From Paenibacillus oenotherae (GTDB lineage Bacteria > Bacillota > Bacilli > Paenibacillales > Paenibacillaceae): a stretch of 64,000 bases of DNA. The translations under genes were made by a program, and so were the position numbers. Below are positions 26,616 to 36,605 of this stretch, in pieces (position 1 is the stretch's first letter; every line of letters starts with the position of its first letter). The stretch covers positions 868,001-932,000 of the forward strand of contig NZ_JAHZIJ010000001.1 of the NCBI RefSeq assembly GCF_019443105.1, given 5' to 3'. A model generated the notes under the pieces. The model made no database searches and was not told the origin of the DNA. It saw only the letters and a program-made list of their open reading frames with translations.

Positions 26616-27875
26616 TTACGGCCGAATAATTCTTTTGTTCTTCGCCTCTTTCAGCCACAGCGGAAACTCATTCAGCAGCTGGCTGTACAGCGTTTCATCC
26701 GATACTGCCGCAATATCCTTCACATGGAAAAAGTTAGCGTTATCCACGATCCGCCCTTCCATCGAGTCCAACCGCTTTAACACTTCAAAGTCGGAATTGC
26801 CAATCCCTACGAACTGCCAGAAGATCGGCTGTACAGCAGACTCCGTTATAACCTTCTTGATCTGCTTTACGACCCCGCCATCATTGATAAATATGATGAA
26901 CACCGGCAATGCGGAATCCTCTTCCACTGTATATTTGCGTATGACATCCTCCATCACCGGCGGCTCGTTGTTGCGGCCAAACTTGTGGATATGCCTGTTA
27001 TTCATAATGTGGTTCAACACATAGTTCTCAAAGTCTTTCTCCGTCGCGGAAGGCAGGCGGCTGTACTCGTTATCGTAAACCCATACATCCAGCACCGCAT
27101 CATCATCAAACTTGCAAGCGACTGCGAGAATCCGCTCCACCACTTCCTGCACGGTACCATTCTTGTACAGATTCAGCATGGATCCCGAAATGTCGAGCAC
27201 AAGCCCCACTCTGGCTGCTACTTGGGTCATGTTTTTCTTTTCCAATGTAATGCCCACGATCCGCTTGCGCAAATCAATCGTCGAAACGACCGTTTCTTCC
27301 ACAGCTGCGGCAGCCTCTTGCGTCCCTTCATCTTCGATCTCCAGGCCGAAGTTCGTGCATAATGCCGCCAGCCCGCCATAGAACCCGCTGCCAATCGCAT
27401 TAAACTTCCATTCTCCATTATGCCTGTACAGCTCCCCGACTACGATAGCCGTCTCCCTGGACAGATCCGAGCCATATTCATAACGGAACAGCTCCTCGCC
27501 ATTGTCGTCATTCATAAGCCGCACATACATATTCGAGACATCCTTCATCCCATACCCATGCTTCTCGCCCTCATAGATGGTAACGGTGAACGCAACTTTG
27601 GCAGTACTCGCCGGAAGCTTGGAGAGGGCGATCCTGATGCCTTCCTTATCCGGTCCATTCAATTGAGCATGAGTCAAGGCGCCGCTCCCTGCAGACGGAT
27701 TCCCGTAGAAAATAAAATCCCCTTCCCGCTCACACCGGTTCCGCTCCGATAATACGAAGCAAGCGGCATCTATGCTGAATGCATCACTGGCCGTTGACCA
27801 TCCAAATTGCAGACTCAAATTAGCGAGATTTCTTCCCTTTGTAATATCAGCCTTTTGTCCCTTCAGCAGCAGCAT
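26616..27875 (-). CDS. TerD-domain plus von Willebrand A-domain protein
   Basis: 419 residues. The N-terminal ~190 residues are a TerD-like calcium-binding domain (LLLKGQKADITKG; FSIDAACFVL; DFIFYGNP; RYEYGSDLSRETAIVVGELY). After a short acidic linker, residues ~215-419 form a vWA domain with the MIDAS motif DISGS and a later DGG. The same pairing is known in TerF-like proteins of tellurite-resistance/stress clusters. GAGGAG precedes the ATG. No other ter genes are adjacent, so this is a stand-alone stress-type protein. A role in metal-dependent stress response or phage defence is inference from family. Confidence 0.88.
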   Translation of the reverse strand: MLLLKGQKADITKGRNLANLSLQFGWSTASDAFSIDAACFVLSERNRCEREGDFIFYGNPSAGSGALTHAQLNGPDKEGIRIALSKLPASTAKVAFTVTIYEGEKHGYGMKDVSNMYVRLMNDDNGEELFRYEYGSDLSRETAIVVGELYRHNGEWKFNAIGSGFYGGLAALCTNFGLEIEDEGTQEAAAAVEETVVSTIDLRKRIVGITLEKKNMTQVAARVGLVLDISGSMLNLYKNGTVQEVVERILAVACKFDDDAVLDVWVYDNEYSRLPSATEKDFENYVLNHIMNNRHIHKFGRNNEPPVMEDVIRKYTVEEDSALPVFIIFINDGGVVKQIKKVITESAVQPIFWQFVGIGNSDFEVLKRLDSMEGRIVDNANFFHVKDIAAVSDETLYSQLLNEFPLWLKEAKNKRIIRP

Positions 27876-28053
27876 TCGCTCATCTCCTCTTCATAGTCGT
27901 GCTTGGATGTAAACGACGAGTTCTGAACCGTTCGTCTGCTCCTATTCTATCAATATTTTTAACCCAGCCAAGGGAAATTGTGGTACAATCTCCCTATATG
28001 ATCCTAAGTACCTACTTCCCCATACACAAAACTACAACTTTAGGAGGATAATT

Positions 28054-28869
28054 ATGTACAGACAGGCACTATTCACATTGATCGCACTCATACTAGCAAT
28101 CGGGCTGATAAGCGGATGCAGCAGCAATAGCAATACGGACAAGAAGGTAATAGAAGATTTGCAAAATCAGCTCAGTGATCGAGATAGCGAAATTGAATCA
28201 TTGAATGCAAAAATTAGCGGCCTCCAGTCCGAAATGACTGCAATGACGAATGAATTGGATGAAGTCAAGAACGGCCCGCAAAATGATCTTATTGCAATCA
28301 GAAACAGCTATGAAAAGAAGCAGTACCTGGAAGTCATTGCAAAAGCAAAAAAGATCCACGAAAAGTACAATGGTACTCCAGAGGACAAGGAAGCGCAGAA
28401 GCTCGCTGCGTCCAGCACGCAAATTCTGAGCAAGCTCGATGCCGAAAGAAAAGCTGAAGCTGATCGCAAGAAAGCCGAAGCAGCCAAGAGCGCACGCGAG
28501 AAGGCTCGGGGAATCCTCCGAGTATCTAAAGTTTATCCCGGTGAGCCAAATTCTGCAGATGGTGTTAACTTATATGTGCATTGGACGAATAAATCCGATA
28601 AAACGATTAAATATATCTATTTTGAAGTTGTTCCCTACAATGCGGTTGGCGATATTGTGAGCAGTGATATAGGCGGAGGCAGTACCTTTAGAGGCATGCA
28701 CACTGGTCCGACGAAACCAGGCGTGTCCTTCGGCTCGCAATACTATTGGGAGAATGCCTGGTATAACAATACGATCACACAGGTGCAATTGCGGAAAGTT
28801 GATATTACCTATATGGATGAAAGCACGATTACTCTATCAGGAGACGATATTACCCATATCCAATATTAA
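28054..28869 (+). CDS. Coiled-coil lipoprotein with C-terminal beta domain
   Basis: 271 residues. Signal peptide with lipobox LISGC (Cys22), then a coiled coil about 30-75 (IEDLQNQLSDRDSEIESLNA, KISGLQSEM), a helical stretch resembling a half-TPR (YEKKQYLEVIAKAKKIHEKY), an Ala/Lys-rich helix (ERKAEADRKKAEAAKSAREK) and a beta-rich domain from ~150 (VNLYVHWTNKSDKTIKYIYF). The last domain resembles extracellular beta-sandwich domains in which a bridge-like pair sits beside an aromatic patch. TAGGAGG precedes the ATG. It is likely attached to the outer face of the membrane. It stands alone between a divergent gene and a palindromic element. Confidence 0.85.
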   Translation: MYRQALFTLIALILAIGLISGCSSNSNTDKKVIEDLQNQLSDRDSEIESLNAKISGLQSEMTAMTNELDEVKNGPQNDLIAIRNSYEKKQYLEVIAKAKKIHEKYNGTPEDKEAQKLAASSTQILSKLDAERKAEADRKKAEAAKSAREKARGILRVSKVYPGEPNSADGVNLYVHWTNKSDKTIKYIYFEVVPYNAVGDIVSSDIGGGSTFRGMHTGPTKPGVSFGSQYYWENAWYNNTITQVQLRKVDITYMDESTITLSGDDITHIQY

Positions 28870-28917
28870 TAACACGGCTCTCCTATCACTGCCAAGCTGA
28901 CTGTCCGTCCATCTGAG

Positions 28918-29039
28918 AAGCTATAAAAGTTGCTTTTAGCAGACGTTTTACAGCATTCATGCAATCGAGTGAAAAAGTGCCGTTGCATGAATGTGGTCAT
29001 CCATTTGCTAAGTTTCGATAATGCCGACTTTTATAGCTT
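28918..29039. repeat. 122-bp nested palindrome
   Basis: The ends are a perfect 13-bp inverted repeat: AAGCTATAAAAGT at 28918-28930 and ACTTTTATAGCTT at 29027-29039. Inside is a second perfect 11-bp pair, CATTCATGCAA at 28954-28964 and TTGCATGAATG at 28983-28993. It could be a small non-autonomous element or a structured transcript end between two plus-strand genes. Confidence 0.6.
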
Positions 29040-29121
29040 TAATCTTTTTCTCTACTCTTTGCCTGGCGGTTAAGGTTCTGCTATAGTGATAATCTACTAC
29101 TACCGCCCGGAGGGATGGGAG

Positions 29122-29826
29122 ATGCGCTACTACAAGCCGATTGAGATAGCCAGAGAGCTTGGGATAAGCACTAGTGCATTGCGGCATTATGAATCCTGGG
29201 GAGTTATTCCGCCTCCTGACCGCGCAGCCAATGGTTACCGCCTTTATACGGGGGTGCATCTGGCTTATTTTCGCTGTCTGCGCGCTATGGTCGCCGGATT
29301 CGGCTTCCCTGTCACTTGCGGGGTGCTCCGCCACATTCAGGACGGGAATATGGACACCGCCTTCTGGCTCGTCAACAAGGAACAAGCCGATCTGCAGCAA
29401 GAGAAAGTCATTGCTGACCAGACGCTTGCGCTGCTGCATCATCCGGAGCTCACGCCAAGCACCAACAAAGGCCTCAAGCCCCTCATGACCATTGGCGAAG
29501 CCGCCGCTTTCACCGATGTACAAGCTTCAGCCATCCGCCACTGGGAATCGGAAGGACTCCTTACCCCGGAACGTGATCCTGAGAATGGATACCGGGTGTT
29601 CTCCCCTATGCACATCCGGCAAATTTTGCTCATACGCACATTGCGAAGAACCGTCTACTTCCTGGAGAATATGAAAGAAATCGTACAAGCTGTGGAGCAG
29701 CATTCAATTGAAAAAGCGAAAAAGGTTACGGAGGAGGCACTGCTGAGCATCCACAACCGCAACCGCCAGCAATTGTACGGTGTATATCAGTTAGTCGAGC
29801 TGTGCAAGGAGCTCGGGCTGACATAG
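29122..29826 (+). CDS. Regulator with two MerR-type DNA-binding domains
   Basis: About 234 residues. The first MerR winged-helix domain is residues 1-70 (MRYYKPIEIARELGISTSAL; HYESWGVIPPPDRAANGYRL) and a second is near 125-195 (MTIGEAAAFTDVQASAIRHW; ESEGLLTPERDPENGYRVF), with a helical C-terminus that may dimerise. The ATG at 29122 follows GGAGGGATGGGAG; twelve further in-frame residues upstream lack a binding site. No ligand domain is seen, so the effector is unknown. The gene stands alone after a palindromic element that may be part of its control region. Confidence 0.85.
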   Translation: MRYYKPIEIARELGISTSALRHYESWGVIPPPDRAANGYRLYTGVHLAYFRCLRAMVAGFGFPVTCGVLRHIQDGNMDTAFWLVNKEQADLQQEKVIADQTLALLHHPELTPSTNKGLKPLMTIGEAAAFTDVQASAIRHWESEGLLTPERDPENGYRVFSPMHIRQILLIRTLRRTVYFLENMKEIVQAVEQHSIEKAKKVTEEALLSIHNRNRQQLYGVYQLVELCKELGLT

Positions 29827-30422
29827 AGCGATTCCACAAATGTTGAACATATCTGCGAAATTCCTCCTCTTGTTCCTGCATCCGCATGCTCCAAGCTGCT
29901 GAAAGTCCATCGCGTTCGACCTTTAACACAAACCAGACTCCAAACGTGCACCAGTCACTGACCCGCTTACTCGTAGACTTCACGACTTTCTTTTTCGCAT
30001 CGCGCGCTCCTCACAGCGCGCGGTGACATCGCAACAAGCTGTGCTCGGTCACACGTCGGCGGTCAACCCTGGACCCAGCCGATAGAGAAGGAAGCCTGCG
30101 CAAGTGCAGGAATTCCGGTTAAAAAAGCCGTATGCGGCAGAATACCTGCGATAAAGCAGGAATATGAGGCAAAATGGGCCGACTGAGAGGAAATGCAGCG
30201 AAATTCCTGCACTTTAGCAGGCATTCCATCTTCAGTTGGTCGGAACGCGAAAAAGCCTGCCTTTTCGCAGGAATGTCCAACGTTTACGGAATGGCGGCAC
30301 CACGCTCAGACCCAGGCACGCGGCGGGGCGATACGTGCTTACCGTTTCGAGCCTGCAAGTCCCTCGCATGAATATTTCTCCCCCCAATCGATAAAGATAC
30401 TACCAAAAAAGGAAATTACAAC
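29827..30422. other. Gene-free stretch with hairpin repeats
   Basis: No convincing gene on either strand. 30091-30280 contains at least four CCTGC(N5-6)GCAGG hairpins, members of a family also at 39163, 41755, 44524 and 50868. The last ~60 bp lead into the germination operon. Confidence 0.6.
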
Positions 30423-31820
30423 ATGGAACTGACAACATGGTTGAATGATCGGCTCCAAATGCGCGGGGACGTCGTCTCCCAGACGCTCGAACAGGGTGCA
30501 TTCATATGCACGGTCTATTATTTGTCCGACGGCATCGATCTTGAGATGCTCCAGACCCATGTACTGAAGCCACTGCTGCTGCCGTACCCCGGAGAGAATG
30601 AAGACCGTCTATCCGATATACTCGAACGCAGATCCTTTTTTCCAACGACATACGCGGTTACGCAATCTCCCGAGATGGCCTTGAACGGCCTGTTGAACGG
30701 GCAGGCGCTGTTGTGCATAGCTGGGCAGGAGAAGGGAATTCTGTTCCCATTCCAGAAACAATCGCAGCGGGCGGTCAGCCAAGCCGAGAACGAGAAGAGC
30801 ATCCGCGGACCAAAAGAATCGTTCGTGGAGAATATATGGACGAACCTCTCGCTCATTCGCCAGCGGATGAAAAGCGAGAAGCTTGCGGTGGAGCATTTCA
30901 CAATCGGCAGCGAATCACGCACGCTTGTGATGATGCTCTACATGAACGGACGTTGCAGCTCCGAGCTGATCAGCACGATCAAGGGCAAGCTGCAAGCGAT
31001 TCGGACGGAGCGCGTAACGGGCAGCAGCTTCCTGGAAGAAGCGCTGGATTCCCGGTTGTCCTCCCCTTTCCCGAGGATGCTCAACACGGAAAGACCTGAT
31101 CTCGTCGCCTCCTCCTTGTTCGAGGGACGAGTTGCCATTCTCGTAGAAGGCACGCCCAATAATCTGATCGCTCCGGCGACACTGCTGTCCTTCATGCAAT
31201 CCTCCGAGGATTATTACCAGCGCTATTTCTTCAGCAGCTGGGTGCGGTTTCTTCGTTATTTATTTTTCGCTGTCAGTCTCGTTCTGCCCTCCGCTTATGT
31301 AGCGATAACGACATTCCATCCGGAGATGCTGCCCTACAATTTGCTCATTTCCATCGCATCCAGCCGGGACATCGTTCCATTCCCCGCGATTGTGGAGGCT
31401 TATATTATGGAGGTCTCATTCGAGCTTATGCGGGAGGCAGGCCAGCGCATCCCTACGGTGATCGGCCAGACGATCTCCATCGTTGGAGCGATTGTTATCG
31501 GAGATGCTGCTGTGCAGGCGGGAATCGTAAGCGCTCCGATGCTTATTATCGTTGCGCTCACAGGAATTTCCTCCTTCGTCGTACCGCATTTCTCCATGAC
31601 GCTGACCGTGCGGTTTCTGCGCTTTGTCCTGCTATGTGTCTCCGCCATGTTTGGTCTGCTCGGCCTGCTGATCGGCATCATCCTTATCGTGATTCATCTG
31701 GTGTCGCTGGATTCCTTCGGCACACCGTACTTATCGCCGTTCGTCCCTTTCAAAGCTGAGCAGATGAGAGATGCCGCCGGCCGTTTTCCTTGGACCCGAT
31801 GGATGCGGAGAAGCGAATAA
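30423..31820 (+). CDS. Spore germinant receptor A subunit (GerA family)
   Basis: 465 residues. A cytoplasmic N-terminal domain (about 1-250, ending near ESLSSPFPRMLNTERPDLVA) is followed by several membrane helices (RYLFFAVSLVLPSAYVAITT; VIGQTISIVGAIVIGDAAVQ; FLRFVLLCVSAMFGLLGLLI) and a short tail. Motifs PEMLPYNLL, IVPFPAIVEAYIMEVSFELM and EAGQRIP are typical of GerAA-type proteins, which sense nutrients in the spore inner membrane with B and C subunits. It is slightly shorter than usual at the C-terminus. First gene of a four-gene operon; AAGGA precedes the ATG. Confidence 0.95.
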   Translation: MELTTWLNDRLQMRGDVVSQTLEQGAFICTVYYLSDGIDLEMLQTHVLKPLLLPYPGENEDRLSDILERRSFFPTTYAVTQSPEMALNGLLNGQALLCIAGQEKGILFPFQKQSQRAVSQAENEKSIRGPKESFVENIWTNLSLIRQRMKSEKLAVEHFTIGSESRTLVMMLYMNGRCSSELISTIKGKLQAIRTERVTGSSFLEEALDSRLSSPFPRMLNTERPDLVASSLFEGRVAILVEGTPNNLIAPATLLSFMQSSEDYYQRYFFSSWVRFLRYLFFAVSLVLPSAYVAITTFHPEMLPYNLLISIASSRDIVPFPAIVEAYIMEVSFELMREAGQRIPTVIGQTISIVGAIVIGDAAVQAGIVSAPMLIIVALTGISSFVVPHFSMTLTVRFLRFVLLCVSAMFGLLGLLIGIILIVIHLVSLDSFGTPYLSPFVPFKAEQMRDAAGRFPWTRWMRRSE

Positions 31821-31850
31821 CGGTTCACCAAGAAAGAAGGTGAAGATGAG

Positions 31851-33017
31851 GTGCATATCGTCAAACGGGCAGCCCGCATGCTGCTGGCCCTGGGCCTGGC
31901 TTGCATGCTGCTGTCAGGCTGCTGGTCGAAGCAGGAGCTGAACGACAGATCTTTCATCTCCACGCTGATCATCGATCTGAATGAAGAAGGGGCGACTGAG
32001 GTTTCCGCATTGTTTCTGCTGCCTAACCGGATTTCCACTGGACTGCAGTCCAACACTGCGGGTCAAAAGCCATACGTGCTCGTCACCGGCACAGGCCGGA
32101 ACATCCCGGAGGCCTTTCATGATTTTCAACGGGACCTGCCGCGAAACGTCACCTGGGGACAATTGTCAGTTATTATTATCGGGGATCGTTACGCACGGGC
32201 CGGGCTCGCTCCCCTGTTCGACTTTCTGGTTCGTTCAACGGAATTCAGGCTGCGGGTCAATGTATTCTATTACAAAGGCGTCGCTCGAAATCTTTCTAAA
32301 CTAGCCCCCATATTCGAACGGTTTCCGACCGAAATTTGGCGCGAGACCGCCCATACGAGGCGAACCCCGCCAGTACGGATAAGGGATATGCTGTATTCTT
32401 ATTGGAACAATCTAGGGGATGGCTATCTTCCAGAGCTCAACCTCAAAATGAATAATCTTCTGACCGAGAACAAGAAGGTGCCGTGGTCAGGAATCGGCGG
32501 AGCGGCAATATTAAAGAACGGCAAAGTAATAGACCGGTTTACGGAGGAAGAGACCGAGGGCGTTCTTCTTCTGACGACGGATGTCAATGAGCTGCTCGTT
32601 ACGGGACAGATGCCTGACGACGGCGGATTAGTCAGCGCGCGATTGATCGATGTCAAGCATAAGGTAAAGGCGGTGAGGCGGGGCGATGAGGTTGATATCC
32701 GCGTCGCTGTCACGGCTGATGCAGACCTGATGTCCATCCAATCGAACCTTGATCTGGGCCGCCCATCGAATTTGAGGATCATAGAGCAAGCGCTGCAGGA
32801 GCAGCTTCTGAAGAAGGCCCAGGCTGCCATCGATCGGGCGCGGAAGCGCCGTGTGGATGCGTTTCAATGGAGCGAGTATGTTAAATATAAATATCCGTCT
32901 CTCTGGCAGCAATGGTCGAAGCATCCCCGCAGTAATTTGACCGAAAAAATGAAGCCTGAGATTGACGTTCGCATACGGTTGCGCAATACCGGTGTAAGCC
33001 GGTCAACCAAATCTTAA
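31851..33017 (+). CDS. Spore germinant receptor C subunit, lipoprotein (GerAC family)
   Basis: 388 residues. Signal peptide with lipobox LLSGC (Cys24) then WSKQELNDRSFISTLIID, the standard GerAC opening. The body contains FHDFQRDLPRNVTWGQLSVI and a C-terminal domain starting near RLIDVKHKVKAVRRGDEVDI. GerAC proteins sit on the outer face of the spore inner membrane and complete the receptor. The start is a GTG behind AGAAGG; an ATG five bases earlier is out of frame. The gap to the A subunit is 30 bp. Confidence 0.94.
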   Translation: MHIVKRAARMLLALGLACMLLSGCWSKQELNDRSFISTLIIDLNEEGATEVSALFLLPNRISTGLQSNTAGQKPYVLVTGTGRNIPEAFHDFQRDLPRNVTWGQLSVIIIGDRYARAGLAPLFDFLVRSTEFRLRVNVFYYKGVARNLSKLAPIFERFPTEIWRETAHTRRTPPVRIRDMLYSYWNNLGDGYLPELNLKMNNLLTENKKVPWSGIGGAAILKNGKVIDRFTEEETEGVLLLTTDVNELLVTGQMPDDGGLVSARLIDVKHKVKAVRRGDEVDIRVAVTADADLMSIQSNLDLGRPSNLRIIEQALQEQLLKKAQAAIDRARKRRVDAFQWSEYVKYKYPSLWQQWSKHPRSNLTEKMKPEIDVRIRLRNTGVSRSTKS

Positions 33018-33038
33018 ACAGAGAGGAGGCACCGGATC

Positions 33039-33260
33039 ATGCTAATTCTGATCGCCAGCTTCGCGGTCATCGGATATTACCAGGCAGCCTTGCACCGCCG
33101 TCTGAAGACGGGCAGACGAGAGAAAGTCTTGGCATACGGAGTTACCGGACTGGCATTCGTCTACGGCACGCTCTGCCATTATTCACCCATGTGGGTTAAT
33201 CCCAATAACGCGATTCGTCTTGTATTCAGCCCCCTTCAAAGCTGGCTGCTGCAAATCTGA
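33039..33260 (+). CDS. Small two-helix membrane protein, germinant receptor D subunit-like
   Basis: 73 residues with two hydrophobic segments (LILIASFAVIGYYQAAL and VTGLAFVYGTLCHYSP) joined by a basic loop (HRRLKTGRREK). Short two-helix D subunits are known within or beside ger operons of Bacillus and modulate receptor activity. Position between the C and B genes, 21 bp from each, supports that role. GAGAGGAGG precedes the ATG. Confidence 0.8.
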   Translation: MLILIASFAVIGYYQAALHRRLKTGRREKVLAYGVTGLAFVYGTLCHYSPMWVNPNNAIRLVFSPLQSWLLQI

Positions 33261-33280
33261 GAGGGAAGGGGGAATCCATA

Positions 33281-34381
33281 GTGAAGCAAAAGGGATCTGT
33301 AACCGGCCTTCAGCTAGGAGCGATGACCTTCATTTTTGTTTTCTCCACCACACTCGCCTTCTTGATCGGACCGCTGGTGAAAACAGCTTCCTTTGACGGC
33401 TGGCTGTGTATCCTGATAGGCGGAGTAGCCGGAACCGCTGCTGCGGTGCTATCGCTGCGTTTCGCCTTACGGCGGCCTGACTCCAATCTTGGCCAATATG
33501 GCAGCCAGATTGTCGGCGGCCCAGTGCATATGTGCATCATGCTGTTGACGGCGTTTTTTCACCTCCACCTGTCTGCTTATATATTGCGGGAATTTACCGA
33601 TTTCTTCGTGCCCTCTTTTTTGCGCCAGACGCCGCCGCTCGCTGTAGCGGTTCTGGTCATGTCAGCGGTCGTGGCGTTAACCCAGTCGGGCATATCGGCC
33701 CTGTTCAGGTTTGCTCAGGGCTGCTTCATATTCATCGGGCTGTTCTTCCTGCTGAAGCCGCTTTTCTTTGTGTCGGCACTTGATTCGCCGATGTGGCATG
33801 AGTTTGCGCGCGTCCATGACTGGAGGGCACTGTGGGCACAATCCTTTTCGATCATTCCCTGGTATGGGGAACTGACCATGCTCGCCTTCATCGTCCCGCA
33901 CTTCGCCGCCAAACTAAAAACATCAAAGGTCATATGGATTAGCTCTATGCTGGGGACTTACATTCTAATCGTCGAATTTTTCCTCATTGTCCTGTTCTTC
34001 GGACCGAAGCTGGCAGGCACGCTCATCTATCCGGCGCTTGAGCTGACCGGTTTTGTGCATTTCGGAGATTTTCTGTACAATTTGGACGCCTTGATCGTCT
34101 CGATATGGTTTATGGGATTCTTCGTGAAGCTGTGCGCAGTCTTCGCCGTTGGCACACTGATCTTCTCCGAAGCGATGTCCATGCCATATTATCAGCCGAT
34201 TACCGCTCCGCTTGCAGCGATTGTCGTTGCGTTCTCGCTTGTCATGTCGAGGAATCCGGAGGATCTGGCGAGCTTCTTCAGCAGCAGCTGGCCGACCTTC
34301 GCGTTAACGGTTGAATGTCTGACCCTGCTTTACCCCCTGGTCGCATGGGCGAGAGGAATCAAGGCATCTTCCTTATCCTGA
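33281..34381 (+). CDS. Spore germinant receptor B subunit (GerAB family permease)
   Basis: 366 residues with about ten membrane helices and the opening KQKGSVTGLQLGAMTFIFVF, typical of GerAB proteins of the amino acid-polyamine-organocation superfamily, which bind the germinant. Further motifs: LRFALRRPDSNLGQYGSQIV and VHDWRALWAQSFSIIPWYGE. The start is a GTG behind GGGAAGGGGG. Operon order A-C-D-B differs from the classic A-B-C but is seen in Bacillales. The germinant cannot be predicted. Confidence 0.94.
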   Translation: MKQKGSVTGLQLGAMTFIFVFSTTLAFLIGPLVKTASFDGWLCILIGGVAGTAAAVLSLRFALRRPDSNLGQYGSQIVGGPVHMCIMLLTAFFHLHLSAYILREFTDFFVPSFLRQTPPLAVAVLVMSAVVALTQSGISALFRFAQGCFIFIGLFFLLKPLFFVSALDSPMWHEFARVHDWRALWAQSFSIIPWYGELTMLAFIVPHFAAKLKTSKVIWISSMLGTYILIVEFFLIVLFFGPKLAGTLIYPALELTGFVHFGDFLYNLDALIVSIWFMGFFVKLCAVFAVGTLIFSEAMSMPYYQPITAPLAAIVVAFSLVMSRNPEDLASFFSSSWPTFALTVECLTLLYPLVAWARGIKASSLS

Positions 34382-34467
34382 ATCCTCGCGCCCCAAGCCG
34401 TCTATTGGGTTGCCGGCAATCATACACTAGGTGAAACGATTCTTTCCTGCAAGGAGGGTATTCATCT

Positions 34468-35307
34468 ATGAAGCAAGCCGCTGACGGATGTATAACGGTT
34501 CGGGAGGAGCATCTGTTCTGGCTGGAAGTGCTGGAAGACCATGCGCATTTTCTGCGGGATTATCTATCGCCGGTGGAGACGAGATGGTGGCATGAAGCGG
34601 AGAAATTCATCGGCTGGTTCCGCGAGGCAATCAGGCAAGCTTCCTCTCTGCCGCCGGACGATACAGCGAATTCAGAGAGGATGACAGCGTTCGCCCGAAA
34701 CGTCTACCCGCTAGCCGATGCCTACTGCAGGCTTGAGGGACATATGCAGCATCTGCGGCTGTGGAATCGTGTCAACCTTAATCTGACCCCGTCCTATTTT
34801 AACGGTACGATCAGCGAGAATCGGGAATATTTGCGCCAGCTGGCATTCCTGATGAAGGGCGTTCCGGCCAAGCCGCTGACGCTGACGCAATTGCTTGATT
34901 TGTGGCTGGAGGATCAGCTCGGGCATGCCGTTCTGCTGCAAGGCCTGCTTGACCCTGTAGAGCGGACGCTAGGCGCAGAGGCGGACAAATACGCCGCTCA
35001 ATTCTCGTCATACCTGGTCAAAAACCGCGCCATGCAGGGCTATCTGCGATTCACACCTCCCGGCTTCCCCTCAGAAATCAAGTTCGCCTCCGAAGTGCTC
35101 GGAACGGTGAAGGCTTTCTATGAGTTCGTGCAGCGGATCGTTGCGCAATACCGCCATGCCCAATTGCTGTCCAAATCGACTCTGCGTTTTCTGGAGCATC
35201 ATTTTCCGGAATCATGCTACTTCATGCGCAAGCTAGCCGTATTCGTCCCCGGCTCTCCTTCATTCGCAGACTGCCCGTTAACCCGTCCCTCATTCGGGGG
35301 AGCATGA
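34468..35307 (+). CDS. DUF2935 helical-bundle protein
   Basis: 279 residues, almost all helix. Two related halves each open with a helix carrying E-H-xx-W or D-Q-x-G-H-A signatures (REEHLFWLEVLEDHAHFLRD near the start; LDLWLEDQLGHAVLLQGLLD near 150). These His/Glu-rich helices are the hallmark of the DUF2935 family, which resembles ferritin- or hemerythrin-like bundles and may bind metal. AAGGAGGG precedes the ATG. It lies 86 bp after the germination operon on the same strand and could be co-expressed. The biochemical role is unknown. Confidence 0.85.
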   Translation: MKQAADGCITVREEHLFWLEVLEDHAHFLRDYLSPVETRWWHEAEKFIGWFREAIRQASSLPPDDTANSERMTAFARNVYPLADAYCRLEGHMQHLRLWNRVNLNLTPSYFNGTISENREYLRQLAFLMKGVPAKPLTLTQLLDLWLEDQLGHAVLLQGLLDPVERTLGAEADKYAAQFSSYLVKNRAMQGYLRFTPPGFPSEIKFASEVLGTVKAFYEFVQRIVAQYRHAQLLSKSTLRFLEHHFPESCYFMRKLAVFVPGSPSFADCPLTRPSFGGA

Positions 35308-35380
35308 TACGGATCTGGGCGCGGCGCAGGTGCAGGTGCAGATCACCATCGCCGTTATGCAGCGAACGCAGCGGCATGGC

Positions 35381-36274
35381 TTACGGTAGGGCGGATTCCT
35401 TCTTCAGCACCGGAATCCAGATCTCGCTTCTGAAGGTTGGCGATGCCATATCCTTATTCGCGTTCCACAATATTTCCGGTCCTTCTACCAGCTCATAGCT
35501 TGAGGATGGGAACCATTCCGAATAAATGCGGCCCCAAATATTTTGCAGCGTCTCGGGAAAAGGGCCGACCGATTCGAATACAGCCCATGTCAAGGCGGGC
35601 ACTTCCAGCGCTGTGAACTGGTCAGGGCATGGCTCCGTTGTTGCCGCGCCGATGTAGTGATCAAGCTCTCCTTTCCCATCCCCATCCATGCGGTTATCCG
35701 AGAAATTGACCGATGCACTGATCAAGCCAGACGGCTCGACATTCGAAAGCCCCTTCAGATTGGTGATGATTTCTTGATTCAAGCTTTGCCACATCGCCGT
35801 AATTTCCGGATTAACACCGTGGTAGATCAGAGTGACCCGTTTCTTAAAGCCGACAATACGAAACGCTTCCTTTTCTTCAATACGATAGTTCATTTCGCTT
35901 CCTCCTTTAATGGTCAATTGAAAGGTCATGCGCGGATAAGCTTTCAGTGATTGGCCATTATGCCTCGCTTCCGATGGTGTCAGGCCGTGCAAAAGCTGGA
36001 AGGCTCTCGCAAACGAGTCCGGCGAGCTATAGCCGTATTTAATAGCGATGTCGATAATTCTGCTGCTGCCGCTTGTCAGCTCGAAGGCCGCCAGAGTAAG
36101 CCGCCTGCGCCGGATATACTCCGACAGAGGGATGCCGGAGAGGCTGGAGAACATCCGTTTGAAATGGTATTCCGAGCAGTAAGCCCGCCTCGCCACTTCC
36201 TTCACGTCGATCTCATGTGCAAGATTCTCCTCCACGTAGCTTAATGCTTCATTCAATCTTTCGAGCAAATCCAT
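35381..36274 (-). CDS. AraC-family regulator with GyrI-like ligand domain
   Basis: About 297 residues. Residues 1-105 are the AraC double helix-turn-helix ([40 protein letters not shown]). A linker leads to a GyrI-like small-molecule binding domain from ~130 ([47 protein letters not shown]). This architecture is known from Rob/BmrR-type multidrug-responsive activators. The ATG at 36274 has GGGAGG eight bases upstream; earlier in-frame starts lack good spacing. It converges with the DUF2935 gene. The ligand is unknown. Confidence 0.92.
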   Translation of the reverse strand: MDLLERLNEALSYVEENLAHEIDVKEVARRAYCSEYHFKRMFSSLSGIPLSEYIRRRRLTLAAFELTSGSSRIIDIAIKYGYSSPDSFARAFQLLHGLTPSEARHNGQSLKAYPRMTFQLTIKGGSEMNYRIEEKEAFRIVGFKKRVTLIYHGVNPEITAMWQSLNQEIITNLKGLSNVEPSGLISASVNFSDNRMDGDGKGELDHYIGAATTEPCPDQFTALEVPALTWAVFESVGPFPETLQNIWGRIYSEWFPSSSYELVEGPEILWNANKDMASPTFRSEIWIPVLKKESALP

Positions 36275-36496
36275 TGTCATGACCTCCCTCTCATCAAAAG
36301 AATAACAGGTACTGCTCCCGCCCACCCGACATTTCCGCGTTCAATTGTGCAGGACACCCACTGTCCCAAGGGCCTGTCTCCAATATAGAAAAGCACCTGT
36401 ATGCCCCCTCCAGATCAACATCGGGAACAACAAGTGCTAAGCTATTCCAGCCATGGACGACAGAATGATGGGATGGTGCTGGGTATGTTTTTGAGT

Positions 36497-36574
36497 GCTA
36501 CTATTGGGTAGCTATGTGCTACGGTTGGATAGCTATGTGTTACGGCTGGGTAGCTATGTGCTACGGTTGGATGC
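36497..36574. repeat. 21-bp minisatellite
   Basis: Three consecutive units of GCTATGTGCTACGGTTGGAT(A) at 36511-36573, with one or two changes between units, preceded by a degenerate unit. Confidence 0.85.
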
Positions 36575-36605
36575 TGGGTGGTGCTGAATGGTGAATGCTA
36601 CGCTT

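Noticed and set aside
30360-30410. Sigma-G promoter upstream of the germination operon
   Set aside because: GCATGAATATT could be a -35 element but no matching -10 with correct spacing could be placed.
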